Translations under genes and position numbers: made by a program
Notes under the pieces: model-generated
Told to the model about the DNA's origin: nothing
Database searches by the model: none
Seen by the model: the letters and a program-made list of their open reading frames with translations, nothing else
Assembly: GCA_028583605.1 (NCBI GenBank)
Contig: CM053337.1
Coordinates: 10,916,969-10,980,968 of the forward strand
DNA length: 64,000 bases
Direction of reading: 5' to 3'
Source: Dastarcus helophoroides
Lineage: Eukaryota > Arthropoda > Insecta > Coleoptera > Bothrideridae
Shown here: positions 1-11,696 of the stretch, piece after piece
Numbering within the stretch: the first letter of the stretch is position 1
Layout: each line of letters begins with the position of its first letter

Positions 1-1064
1 ATAACTAACCAGCTTCTGCATTTGTATCCATTTTAAGATAATAACACTATTTAATCATTATGAGTAAAACGTTATAGATGCTTATTACGGTTAAAACGTG
101 AATAAAACTAAAAGCAGGCGGAGCGCGCATTAAGCGCTCTTGTGATTTCGTTCATATTTATAGATTTTTAGTTTCCTCTTTTGATTTCGTTCATATTTAT
201 AGATTTTGGATGAATTTTTCCTAGATTATCAGTCTTTTTCAAGTTAGAAAATTATTGACGTAGCTAACATGACAGCCATTATATGTTAACGCAATTGTGG
301 TTATAGATTATTATACAGAAGTAAGAAACATGTCACGGGTGTTACAAATAACTTAATCTACCTAAATTTAACCTTTTTTTCACGGTAATATGGGTTAAAA
401 TGATAAAAAAAGTTACGCTGAGATTTTATCGTATGTAGACTGTTTAGGATGTCAAAATAAAATTATACAAAAATTATAAACACGTTTATGGAAGTTTTTA
501 AAACAGCATTTGGTAGCGTGTGTCGTGGAATTATTTCAAAATCACTTTCAGTTATGTTGCACAAAATAATCTAACTAAACCTTTTGTATCTCTTTAATTA
601 TTTATTTATAAATTGACATTTCACAACCAGAATTATGTATTAATGACATTTTATACCAGAACTATTCATTAACGACCATTGTACGTACTATCCGCATAGA
701 AAATGTTAAAAACAATCTTTCAGTTGCCATTATGTTACCCTAGTACAGTATAGAAGTTAGCTACTACATACATCTTGTATAACTGATTTAGTGACGCTGT
801 AAGACTAGTTATTGGAAATTTCGTGTCTGTTGAAGTTATAAGATCATTTTCCTTTCGATGGAATTATGTATATATAGTAAATTACCACCTCTTTATACTA
901 TCAAATGTATTTTAATATTTTACCAAAGCTTTGCTGTGATGGGGATTATCAAAATCTCTTTCTTCAGTAAGCATTATAAACATTAGATCTAATAAAAAAA
1001 AAACATTTTGTGCAGACTATCGTATGAATTCGTATAAATGCAGTTTTAGGATATTTGCCAATAA
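1..1064. other. AT-rich noncoding DNA, no gene seen
   Basis: No open frame with family resemblance on either strand. A 27-bp direct repeat (TGATTTCGTTCATATTTATA and following bases) occurs at about 143-169 and 182-208. Otherwise nothing recognisable. Confidence 0.6.
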
Positions 1065-2215
1065 TAGATAGAAATATGGATCTACATGTTTCTTCGCTTC
1101 TCTATAACTTTATATAATATATTAATACATTATATATATTACTACATCTTATCATTACCACATTTTATCATTTCCACATTTTATCATTATCACACCTTAT
1201 TACCAGAAATATTTTACCACACCGTAGAGTTTAAATAACCAAATACGATAGAAATATGTAGCTATATATTTTCTCGCTTCACTGTAATTTTATGTAATAT
1301 ATTAAAACGTTTTTTATATTACCATATCTCATCATTACCACATTGTATCATTACCACATCTTATTGTTACCATACCTTATTACCAGAATTATGTTACCAC
1401 GCTGTAGAGTTTAAATAACCAAATATACCTTTCCTATCCGTGTTACAACAAAGAGAATATTAAAACTCAGACTTTCTATTCCTAATTTTTTTTTCAATCA
1501 CTGAAAAACGTACACATAGAATGTCAAGGATTTTTCATTTATGGGGTGGCTGATAGTACCTTATTTTTACCTTTTCTTTTATTTGTTTGTTATAAATGGG
1601 AATTAAATATCAAAACCACTATTTAGTAACCAGTCTTATTTGTTTGTAAATGTAATCTCACTGCCAGAATCATTTAGAGATTATTGTATTCACCTCACTA
1701 CAATATTGCTCGCAAGAAATAAAAAAAAATAGAGTTTGTGTGACTCGTTTACCAACGCTATATAACGTATGGAAGAAAATTTGTCGTTAATATAGAAATT
1801 TTCCATAAGATTATTCTCGTTTCGCTGTAGTTTTATATAATATATTAACACGTTTTATATATTACCACATCTCAGAAGTTAAATAACAAAATATACCTTT
1901 TAGATATAAAAATTTATCAGAAGATTATTCTCGTTTTGCTATAATTTTATATAAAATATTAACACATTTTATATATTACCACATCTTATGTATTACCACG
2001 ACTTATTATTACCAAATATAATACCCACCCTAGAGGTTAAATAACAAAATATACCTTTTCGGTACATACAAACATTTATCTCAAAAGATATTCTCTGTTC
2101 GCTATAATTTTATATATTAACACATTTTATATATTACCACATCCTACGTATTACCACGACTTATTACTAGACGTATTTTACCACGTAGAGGTTAAATAAC
2201 AAAATATACCATTTC
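1065..2215. repeat. Diverged tandem repeat, about five units of 110-180 bp
   Basis: Five successive blocks (starting near 1065, 1245, 1790, 1905 and 2060) share the same order of words: a TCGCT..TAATTTTATATAA stretch, TATATTACCACAT, ATTACCACGACTTATTA, a GTAGAG step and TTAAATAACAAAATATACC. The last three blocks are more alike than the first two. This looks like an old minisatellite. No coding potential is seen. Confidence 0.75.
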
Positions 2216-2325
2216 TGTTCTAAATTATTAGTTTTCGAACGTTGCAAAACGTATGAACAAAATTTCAAGACTTATTATGAAATAAAATATCCCAATGGTA
2301 CCTTATTTTTCACCTAAACAAACTT

Positions 2326-2612
2326 TTAACTTTTATGTTGTTCGAATTTATTTTGCGAAAAAAATAACTTTGAAACGCAAAGTAATGTTATGAAATAATG
2401 ACTCTTTAACACTTTTATATTATTGTTTGAAATTATTTTGCAAAAAAACCAACTTTGAAACGCCAAGTAATATGAAATAATGACTCTTATAACACTTTTA
2501 TTGTTTAACACCTTTTTCACCTAAACAAACTTTACACTTATATTGTTGTTTGAATTTATTTTGTAAAAAAAAAAACAACTTTCAAACGCCAAGTAGAATA
2601 TGAAATAATGAC
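2326..2612. repeat. Three diverged tandem units of about 85-120 bp
   Basis: Three copies of a unit containing TTGTTTGAATTTATTTTG, a poly-A run, AACTTTGAAACGCCAAGTA and ATGAAATAATGAC. A short open frame here (minus strand, 2326-2520) only reads through the repeat and is not called a gene. Confidence 0.7.
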
Positions 2613-2793
2613 CTTATATTTTTCTTTACTTTGTCATTAACCTGTTGATAAACGTGTAAAAATATGATCAAAATAGCAGAACGCTTTACATATTTTCGTA
2701 GAAAAAAATTATATTATACACGATGTGGTATTTGGTCCCATGTGTTTTAAAAATATGTGCACATTTTGGCAGTTTGTAACTTCATTGTGGTTA

Positions 2794-3005
2794 GTTTCGT
2801 TGCTGTTATTTTTCAGTTTCGTTGCTGTTATTTTTCAGTTTCGTTGCTGTTATTTTTCAGTTTCGTTGCTGTTATTTTTCAGTTTCGTTGTTGTTATTTT
2901 TCAGTTTCGTTGCTGTTATTTTTCAGTTTCGTTGTTGTTATTTTTCAGTTTCCTTGCTGTTATTTTTCAGTTTCGTTGCCGTTATTGTTCAGTTCATTGC
3001 TGTTA
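2794..3005. repeat. 22-bp minisatellite, about 9.5 units
   Basis: Near-perfect tandem copies of a 22-bp unit (GTTTCGTTGCTG followed by TTATTTTTCA) run head to tail. Because 22 is not a multiple of three, all three plus-strand frames read the same phenylalanine/valine/serine-rich 22-residue period and stay open. The open frames at 2725-3174, 2757-3050 and 2822-3019 are therefore by-products of the repeat. Confidence 0.9.
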
Positions 3006-4265
3006 TATCTTCTCTCTAACCTATGCCATTTCGGAAAAAACACTGCCTAAGCTTGATTCAAATATTTTTCTGATCATTAGAACAATATTTACGATTTGTT
3101 TTATTATATCCCATTCTTATATTTTTCATCGAATGCGTCATTCTTTTAATATTTTTTTTTTAAAGAAATTATGACTAATATGCTAAGTTTAAGTAGTTTA
3201 ATGAATAATAATACTAATTTTTATTATCCGTAAGACCATGACAGGCATGGGAGTCGTTGGTACTAAATCTACATTATTGATTGTAAATAAAACTAAATGA
3301 ATTAAAATCGAAAAGTATGTTTGAGTATATTTTCTTGATCTGATATACAATTTGCAACAAAAAATGAATAACGTCAATAAATCTCTTATTCATTTTCCAT
3401 TTACAATTTAATTGGGTTGTGTTAATTTAGAGAATTAAAAAAATGAATTAAGCTTAATTGTCTAATATGCTTAGCCCATTAGTCCTAAGATTAATAAAAT
3501 ATGTAAAACCATTTCCTAGTTATTTAAAAAAATTAGTTAATGATACATTCATTTTGGCTACCATTAGAATAATTTATAAAATACCTTCTAATTCAAGATT
3601 AAATTTACAAAAAAAAAGATTTATATGTATTTACAGAATTAATACATATCACATACTCTTTATTTATATTTCACGATTGAACTAAATCTAAACATAAGAA
3701 AAAAAGCACTTTTACGAAATGTAGAAGAGATAAATTGAAGAAGAAACAAATTTGAAATTTTTAAAATGAACCCTTTCAAGTCACAAAAATTCGCAAGATT
3801 TAAATAACAAAGGCCACCTAAAACATGCAAGAAACAACATAGTAGAATATAATCACAAAACACAACAGTTAAAAAGTTAAAAAAATGTATGGTTTATAAA
3901 AAAGCATTCGAACGAGTTATATTGGAATAAATGTATGCACAGAAGACTACATAAAATGGAATTAAATACAAGAAAATATTTTCAAAATATATAATTAAAG
4001 ATAGCAGTGTACAATTAATAATTAAAAATATATTAATAAATATTAGTAACAACAACAATACACTGAATGAGAGGCGCAATAAATAATTTTTAAATAAAAC
4101 GACGAGCAAACTATAAGTTACTAATTACAATTATTTTAAAATATTTTTTAATGATGTAAGGTTATAGAAAAGTAAAAATTTTGATTGGAATCAGTTCTGT
4201 TTCAACCGTCTAACAAACTGTCAATGTTACTGATCGAAAAAAACCACTTGGGCAAGCTTTATGAT
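3006..4265. other. AT-rich noncoding DNA
   Basis: Only short chance open frames, with no splice-bounded exon or family motif recognised. Confidence 0.5.
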
Positions 4266-4565
4266 GATTCGTTGATTTGCTGAAATGTTGATTCTTTTTT
4301 TGTTGATTTTTCTTTGTTGATTTTTTTGTTGATTTGTTGATTCGCAGACAAGCTAATCGCGATCGTTTCGGTCTAACCTTATTACTATTTGGCGCATTAA
4401 CTCCCAAAGCCCCAGAGGCCTCTTCAGATCCGAAATATTGACAGTTTCATTAAAACGATATAACTGATCCCACATTTTTTGAAAACGAGCGCGCCCCGTT
4501 TTCGAAGACCAAAAAGCGCCCCGTTTTCGAAGACCAAAAAGCGCCCTGTTTTCGAAGACAAAAAT
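4266..4565. repeat. TTGATTT-rich stretch plus three 25-bp GC-richer units
   Basis: Bases 4270-4345 hold repeated GTTGATTTTT words. Bases 4491-4565 hold three near-identical 25-bp units beginning GCGCCCCGTTTTCGAAGACC. The units are much richer in G+C and CpG than the surroundings. The minus-strand open frame through them gives a short repetitive peptide and is not supported as a gene. Confidence 0.7.
4348..4393. repeat. Dispersed ~45-bp segment, copy 1
   Basis: Contains GACAAGCTAATCGCGAT, then TTTCGGTCTAAC and a TTACTATTTG word. The same series recurs at about 5714-5757, each time next to GTTGATTT-rich sequence, so both are parts of one repeat family. Confidence 0.7.
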
Positions 4566-4699
4566 GCACTTATTTTTGAAAATTGAAAGTTGTTGGAGTG
4601 GGGGTAAATGTACAGAATTGTTGAAAATTTGCAGAATTTTCAATTAATCTGTAGAATTAGCTATAAAAACAACTATCAGTATTTTGCTTCTACGTGCAA

Positions 4700-4870
4700 C
4701 TTATTTATTATTAATGAATTATTTTTAAAAAATCCTTACTATTAATGAAATGTTTCATAAAAATCCTTATTATTAATGGAATATTTAAAAAAATCCTTAT
4801 ATTAAAAAAATTCTTATGTTAAAAAATCCTTAGTGTTAAAAAAAATCCTTACTGTTAAAAAAATCCTAAC
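4700..4870. repeat. Degenerate AAATCCTTA-type short tandem repeat
   Basis: Irregular copies of TTAAAAAAATCCTTA with TATTAATGAA insertions. Low complexity, no gene. Confidence 0.6.
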
Positions 4871-5484
4871 CACAATTTGTTGACTAAAATAATTATGTAA
4901 CTGATTGTCCATTTTTAAAAGAAAAATTACTAGATTAAAATATTCTTTACTTCGACTGTTGTAGATTCGAATTTGTTAATACTGGGCTCGAAATGCTACA
5001 TTGGTCGATTAAAATCGTTAACAATGTACTTCAGACAATATTCATACAAAGCTTAACTACTCGTGATTCCAAAAATATTTAATGATGCTCAATTTCTATA
5101 GGTAACATTTTAGTGTTGTGCAGGCTGTGTAACTAACTTTACAAACTGCTTCTACAAATGAATGTTAATTTTTGTTGCTCTTAGTTTTGGCAGACTGTGC
5201 AATTAACCTTCTACGAATATGTGATTTTATAAACCCTTATTTAACAATAAATAGAACAAATATTATTTCACGTTTTTGAAAGGTAAACTAATAAATACAA
5301 TGAAAAAATTATCAAAATTCAACAATGCAGAATTTTCGATTAGCTAGTTTTATTTTTTGTTAAATTGAGTTTACGAATTAAACAATTGATAAGAGTTGTA
5401 AATATCAATACGTGAACAATAAAGAAAAATAAACGCTAAATATTAAGATCAGAAATTACCTCAAGACTCTAATCTGTGGGAACT

Positions 5485-5580
5485 GCTTTTAATTTTAAAT
5501 ACTACTTTTAATTTTAAATTTTACTTTTAATTTTATATTCTACTTTTAATTTTAAATTCTACTTTTAATTTTAAATTAAG
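5485..5580. repeat. 19-bp minisatellite, five units
   Basis: Five copies of ACTTTTAATTTTAAATTCT with one or two substitutions each. Confidence 0.8.
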
Positions 5581-7765
5581 TCATACATTACTTCAACATC
5601 AGTAATACACCCTACCGCCACCAAAAACTGGTCAGGTTGGTCGTAGTTCCATCTTTTTTTATTGTTGTTGTTGTTGTTATTATTATTCTGTTGTCTGTTG
5701 ATCTTGAATTTGACAAGCTAATCGCGATTGTTTTCGGTCTAACTTATTTACTATTTGATGATGATGAAGCGTTGATTTTTTCTTGATGTTTAAATCCCCC
5801 TTAACAATTTTGAGCAGAGGGGCATTATGCAAATGTTGAAGTAATTGTCAGCAAAATAAATTCTACATTAAATTATTTATCCAAATTTTTTGGATGTCAA
5901 TTAGCTTCGTTTATTTCTGATCTCAATTTCAGCACCAAAATAGTGAGTTTGTCATTAACAATTAAAATATTAATAGAAATAGGAACCAATATGCATGCCT
6001 CTAACATATATTGGAATTGATAAGCGATTTTTTTTGAGTTTTAAATGGAACACTGGAGCGCGAGTTAACACTCAAACATAATTTGTAAATAATTTTTGGT
6101 TTCTTTAAGAATAAATGGATTAAAAAATATTGAAATAGTTAACATTGAGAGTAAAAAACATGCAATGTCTAAAAATGGACAGTCATGGCTTTTTTGCTCA
6201 CTATTCCAGAAAATATCTTTCTATTTACTTTGGTTATTTTTTGAAATGAGTTCACTCATATTTTAATTAATATGTGAACTTCAGGTTACATTTCTTAGAC
6301 AATTTATAGCGTAATATAAAACGAAATATGTTCGACATTTTTTTTATAGAGTGCAGTTTAAAAAATAGACGCTTTGGGTTTTAACAATACACATTAATAA
6401 ATATAAAAAAGGTACAAATATAAAAACAAAACTATTGGCAAATATTGCAATAACCAAATCATGCAAATAGGAACTGGGTGCGTCAAGGTATAAATATTTA
6501 ACTAACTTTACAATATTCTATCTACAGCGTATTTAATAATTTTTTTAGGGAATATTTTCCGACGGCGTAGAAATTCTAGCGATACAAAGGGAGAACAAAG
6601 AGATAATCTTTAAAATCGTTGCATATTTTTCTAGTTTTAAAATTATTGAAGTAACAACCTGCCTTATTCACATTTTTGATTTTTTATTCGTATTTAATTC
6701 ACATTTTTAATGTCTTATTCGTATTTAATCTTATCTTACCTACAGATATTTGTTGTACTTTTATAACTCTACGTATTTTAATGCAAATCTTGGACGCTGA
6801 TACGAAAATATATTCTTTTTTCAGTGGGTTAATATTTACAGTCTCCAGACTTTTTAAATAAATTGTGTAAATAATAGAAAAATTGTTTATATAAGTTAAT
6901 TTCATCGATTTGTTTCCGGAAAAGTTCAACTCTATAAGAGACATGAGGCGACGTTTAAAGAATTTTTAATATCTTACAGTCGTGTGGCAAAAAATCTTTT
7001 TCAAAAGTAAACAATTTCATTTATTTAAATAATAATTTAAATATCTTACAAACTGGGCTTAATAATTCAAATATCTTACAAACTGGTCTCAGTAAGTTAA
7101 AAAAAATTGTTGATAGATACTGTGGCCTCTTTTTATTATTTAAATCGATACTCATTAAATTTAAAGTTCATCATTCGCTATGAATAAAAAAATCGTTCGT
7201 ATTTATGCTGAAATTCCGTACTGCGAGTTACTAAGGCTATTTATCTCGTCTTGTTTCGTCAATGTAAGAAGTGGCACTTTAAGGCAACTTAATTGTAGAT
7301 TAAACTTAATTGTACACTAATTAAACTTAATTTTACAAGTCAAGTCATTCATGACAACACAATAATGTTTATTAAGATTATTTGTATGGCGCACGTGACT
7401 TTGGTCCCAAGCATTTTCTATTTTTTATTGCAAACTGTATTCAATTTAAAAATATGTACCATTCACTCGCAAACAATATTCATCTGTCCTAGAATCATTT
7501 CCAGTTAACTCTTCACAAGTTCAGTTTAGGGTTCTACCGATCTAATAACTTATTATATTATTATTATATTATATTATATATTCTAATAATTTATTGTCGT
7601 TATTGTATATATTTTTCGTGGCTGGTTCTTAATTTTTTTTGTTAATTGTTCTCGTGTATTGTAGCTATACTTTATACGTTGTTTTTTTGTTGTAGGTATT
7701 CTGCGTTGATTTTTTGCTGAGATACCCAACTGTGAAGGAAAAAGTGGCACCTTTTTGTTGTCAAT
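5581..7765. other. AT-rich noncoding DNA with short repeats
   Basis: Holds the second copy of the 45-bp dispersed segment (about 5714-5757), a TTG/TTA microsatellite near 5660-5690, a twofold AAATATCTTACAAACTGG repeat near 7030-7090 and an ATT-rich run near 7550-7590. No gene recognised. Confidence 0.5.
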
Positions 7766-7965
7766 TATTGTTTAAGCCAATTATTGTCTAAGTTAATTAT
7801 TGTCTAAGTTAATTATTGCCAAAGTTAATTATTGTCTAAGATAACTATTGTCGAAGTTAATTTATAAGTTAATTATTATCCTAAGTTTATTGTCTAAGTT
7901 AATTATTATCGTAAGTTAATTTTTCTCGTAAGTTAATTTTTCTCCCAAGTTAATTATTCCCGTAA
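7766..7965. repeat. 16-bp minisatellite
   Basis: About 12 tandem copies of a 16-bp unit close to GTTAATTATTGTCTAA, drifting toward the right end where TTTCTCGTAA variants appear. Confidence 0.8.
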
Positions 7966-7984
7966 GTTACGCTTTTGTTTGTGA

Positions 7985-8205
7985 TATTTAACGCTGATGC
8001 AACATTCAAGTAGGTACGAAATACGTACTACGAATGCACGTAGTCATATGTGGCCTTACGTTACAATGAAGATGCAGTCAAGAGGAGTCAGCTAGATCAC
8101 AGAAGAAGATAATTTTAATTTCCGCTGTTGTGGCTAGATCTAAAATATTTAACGCTTTTACAACATACGAATAGGTACGAATGTACGTACTCGAATGTTG
8201 CCCTA
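7985..8205. repeat. Two copies of a ~58-bp segment
   Basis: Bases 7985-8045 and 8146-8205 share ATATTTAACGCT, a CAACAT word, TAGGTACGAA, TACGTAC and CGAATG in the same order. Similarity of the sequence between them was not assessed. Confidence 0.6.
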
Positions 8206-8260
8206 TATTGTACATGATGAAGAAGAACAGACGGGCAGGCGTAATACTAGGTCGGGAGAA

Positions 8261-8638
8261 TATCAAGTGTACAAAAAAGTTTTTTTTTATCTAGCGTGTT
8301 GATGTTATTTCTTGTTGTGTTTACGTATATTCCTTCTTTGAATCCACATATGTTTCTTATTTGATTTATACTCGCCAAACTGACATACAAATTCTGCAGT
8401 ATTAACAGGAATAGAAAAGCTCCATTCGCTGTTGCTTCTTTACGCATTTCGAAAGTAGGATTTACCAATAAAGGATTTTTCTTCCATTGCAAAATTAAAC
8501 CAATAAAACAATTTTTTTAAGGTTAGGTTTGTTTAGTTCTCTAAAGTACTGAAGATTTTAATGTGAAATGATCAAGTAAGGAACATACGTAAATATGATA
8601 AAGAAATGACAGCAGCAAAACTTTTTGTACACAAGATA
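8261..8638. mobile_element. Inverted-repeat MITE, copy 1
   Basis: The ends are inverted repeats of about 75 bp: it opens TATCAAGTGTACAAAAAAG and closes CTTTTTGTACACAAGATA, and homology continues inward through the TTTACGTATATTCC region. The interior matches, in reverse orientation, the element at 18542-19047. A minus-strand open frame (8247-8492) lies inside and is taken as noise because the second copy has stops throughout. Superfamily unknown. Confidence 0.75.
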
Positions 8639-8685
8639 TTTTATTCTTGTTGGAGATAGATCTTTTTACAGATCGATCCCTTTTA

Positions 8686-8930
8686 CAGTTGACTCCCGCT
8701 TAAGTTGCGCCCGTTAAAGTTGCCAGGATAAGATCCTTGAAATTGCGCGGATATTCCCCCACTGTTATTTTCGAACAACGAATTGGACTTCCGAATTTTA
8801 GCGCCCCTTTTAAATAACCTGCTCAACCGCGCAAGGAGCAATGAAACATTTTTCGACAACGGTATTGATAACGGGGAGTAGCAACTTTAAAGGTACGGTG
8901 GGCGCAACTTTAGCTGGAGGAAGAGTAACG
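8686..8930. mobile_element. 245-bp MITE with TA target duplication
   Basis: Left end CAGTTGACTCCCGCTTAAG is flanked by TA (8684-8685). The inverted right end carries GGGCGCAACTTTAGCTGG and is flanked by TA (8931-8932). Subterminal TTAAAGTTGC words are also inverted. The CAGTTGACTC terminus and TA duplication suggest a pogo/Tigger-like non-autonomous element, but that assignment is inference. Confidence 0.65.
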
Positions 8931-10090
8931 TAGTTAATCGTTGATCAATTATCCAGAGTGTAAACACTACTGCCGAAAATTTTAACAGGAGATATATACA
9001 TAAAATAAACAGAAATATCTTGCACGACCAGGACGTAACATTACGACTTTCTTAAATATGTCGAGTCGAAAATTTTATTGCAACTTGGGGCAACAATCGG
9101 ATCACTACTATCACCTCAAATCACGTATTATAATCCCCATATGAAACTTATAAAAATAAATTCGAGTATTTGTTTCCTAATAATATTGTGTTTATAATAT
9201 AGGCCCTTAATATGTCATAATATGAATGGGATCATACACCAATATTTTAATGTACTCATTTTGGATTAGCAATGTCCGGAAGTGCGCTAAAGTGTCACTA
9301 ATAAATGTTAGAGAAAATGAATCTCCCTAAAGCATTGAAATTTAAAAAGGCTGTTTCGCTGTTACATAATTTGACGATACGTTCCGTAACAAAGGAAAAA
9401 TGAAAATTTTTAAATCTAATTGATGAAAGTTTAACTTTTTGAATTACCGTAATTGGGTTCGTTTTTATGGTGGCCCATATTTCAAAGACTCTAAACCTAG
9501 GTTAAAAAATGACAACAGTTTAGTTTTAATTTATTATTATGTTCTTTTAACACTGAAAACATTTTAATGTGAAATGATTTATGTCACAGACTAACGATAT
9601 GTCAATTTTCAGATTCCACCTACGTAAGCCATTGAAGTAATATCGCAAAAGCAAAATGAAGACCCATATTCAGACCTGTTCTCCTCAACATTACACATTT
9701 ATGCAATTTTGTGCACGAAATGAAGCAGATATTTCTTAATTTATCAAATTTGTGTTTTATCTTAAGGAACATCATATTTTCTCAAAAATTGTTAGATTTA
9801 GGACTTACGTTGTGTTTTTTCTTTTTTTTTAATTTTTTTTACATTGTATGTTTTTTCTTTATTTTTAAATTTTTTAGTTTTTTGTTTTATTTTAGTTTTT
9901 GTTTGTTAATTTCTTTGTTTTTGAGTTTCTGTTTTTTTAGTTTTTTTGGTTTTTTTTGTTTATTGTCATGTACGCTATAGACTATAGACAGTTAAAATTT
10001 AGGGAGTATACTGTTTACACCCTGTATAATTCCTTTTAGGCATTTAAATGCTTGCAGTCGCAATTTATTAGTTTATAAGGTTTTTGTTTT
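8931..10090. other. Noncoding DNA with T-rich tract
   Basis: Contains a T-rich low-complexity stretch at 9815-9960 that creates a long phenylalanine-rich open frame with no protein character. A TACACCCTG-type word near 10015 resembles a degraded transposon end. Confidence 0.5.
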
Positions 10091-11501
10091 AATTGACTCC
10101 GCAAGTGTGACGTCACTGTCATGACAGGGTTCCAAACAAACCCGGTTAACAATAGGTTGCAGAATTTATTTTCGAATTCAGAAACTATGAAAAATGCTAG
10201 TGATTACATTAGCTACCAATGGACTACTCCATAACAGAAAAAAAATACTTTAAATCTTGAAACAGTTATCGTAAACGGCCCAAATTCAGACCCCTGGGGT
10301 ATTTACATTATGGTTCAGTTAATATAATTAAAAATGTTTGAGTGACGTAGATCAGTATTGATTTTTATTAATTGAAAATTAATTTTAAAGAGTTCTGGCT
10401 GGTTATTTACCATAAAATGCTTTGATTTACCTTGTTTTTATAACTATGACAATATCATCTAATTTCGACAATAATACTGCAGTTGTTCCAAAATCAGACA
10501 TACCGCTCAACCTAATTCTAGCAGAAATACAAAATCAGACATTTAAGGAGCATTATTTCGAGAAAATAAAGACGCTCATCATTAAAAGTTTATTACAAAA
10601 ATAACGCAAATTATATTTAACTCTAATAAAGTTTACTTTAATTTTATCAGTTAGTGGCGCCTTACCGTAAGGAATAAAATAGTCAACATCTGCTAAACTT
10701 ATTAAAAACACCTAAGATATTGGACATAACAGATAACTCTTAATTAATATATAAACTAAAGTCATAAGTTTACTTCATCAGTCAGTGGCGCTTTACCATA
10801 AAGAATAAAATAGTCAAAATCTGTTAAGCTTATTAAAAAACTTAGATATTAGACATAACAGATATCTCTGAATCACTATCCAACTTAATGTCATAAGTTT
10901 ACTTCAGTTTCATTAGTCAGTGGCGCCTTACCATAAAGAATAAAATAGTCAAAATCTGCCAAGCTTTTTAAAAAAATTTGGTTATTGGACATAACAGATA
11001 TCTCTGATCACTATTAAACTTAATGTCATAAGTTTACTTCAGTTTTATCAATTAGTGACGCCTTACCGTAAAGAATAAAATAGTTTAAATCTGCTAAGCT
11101 TATTAAAAATACTTAAGATATTGGACATAACAGATAACTCTCAAATCACTATCCAACCTAAAGGTCATATATTAATTGGTAAGATGTCTGTAAATTAGAA
11201 AATAGATCAGTGGATGGTTCAACATATATTTTAGTATTATACAATTTTTATTTGAGTCGAATAAACAGAAATGTGTAAATTAGGTACAATGTCTGAATTG
11301 AAAACATTTACATGACCACACTTTCAATCTCACTGAAAATTAATAGAGACAGTCAAAAGACAACATTTTTGGGAAATCAGTACCACATAAAAATAGCAAA
11401 CCATTAATATACCTCATGTAGTCAAAATTCGCGTACTTCCTTAAAAAATGAGAAAATTCGCGTTTGGAACCCAAATGAATGCCACAGCTTATGGAGTCAA
11501 T
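10091..11501. mobile_element. TIR-bounded element of 1.4 kb with internal satellite-like repeats
   Basis: The left end AATTGACTCCGCAAGTGTG and the complement of the right end (AATTGACTCCATAAGCTGTG) are inverted copies. Both continue inward to GGGTTCCAAAC about 35 bases further on. Between them are four tandem units of about 130 bp (10631-11178). No transposase frame is visible; the only open frame (10422-10604) is 60 codons and unrecognised. It is probably non-autonomous, superfamily unknown, and no target duplication could be fixed. Confidence 0.65.
10631..11178. repeat. Four ~130-bp tandem units inside the TIR element
   Basis: Each unit runs GTTTACTTCA, AGTCAGTGGCGCCTTACC, GTAAAGAATAAAATAGTC, CTGCTAAGCTTATTAAA, ATTGGACATAACAGATA and a GTCATAA end. 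Units begin near 10631, 10767, 10897 and 11030 and differ from each other by roughly 10-15 percent by eye. Confidence 0.85.
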
Positions 11502-11562
11502 TTTTTTATTTTAATGATACTAAATACTAGTCAGTATAATTGATATTTATTAACGCACCGGC

Positions 11563-11696
11563 GGATATACTAGTTACAGAAATCAAGGGATATATCTAGT
11601 TACAGAAATCAAGGGATATATCTAGTTACAGAAATCAAGGGATATATCTAGTTACAGAAATCAAGGGATATATCTAGTTACAAAAATCTAGGAATA
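11563..11696. repeat. 26-bp minisatellite, five units
   Basis: Five copies of a 26-bp unit (GGATATATCTAGTTACAGAA plus ATCAAG), almost identical except the first and last. It abuts the long-TIR element that starts at 11697. Confidence 0.9.

Noticed and set aside
2794..3005. Regular repeats considered as a CRISPR array
   Set aside because: Units are contiguous without spacers, and the genome is eukaryotic. The same applies to the arrays at 5485, 7766, 11563 and 49738.
2725..3174. Three overlapping plus-strand frames in different phases
   Set aside because: All arise from a 22-bp minisatellite whose length keeps every frame open. There is no protein signature.
8247..8492. 81-codon minus-strand frame
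   Set aside because: Lies inside an inverted-repeat MITE, and the second copy of the same sequence is full of stops.
9711..9980. 89-codon phenylalanine-rich frame
   Set aside because: T-homopolymer low complexity only.
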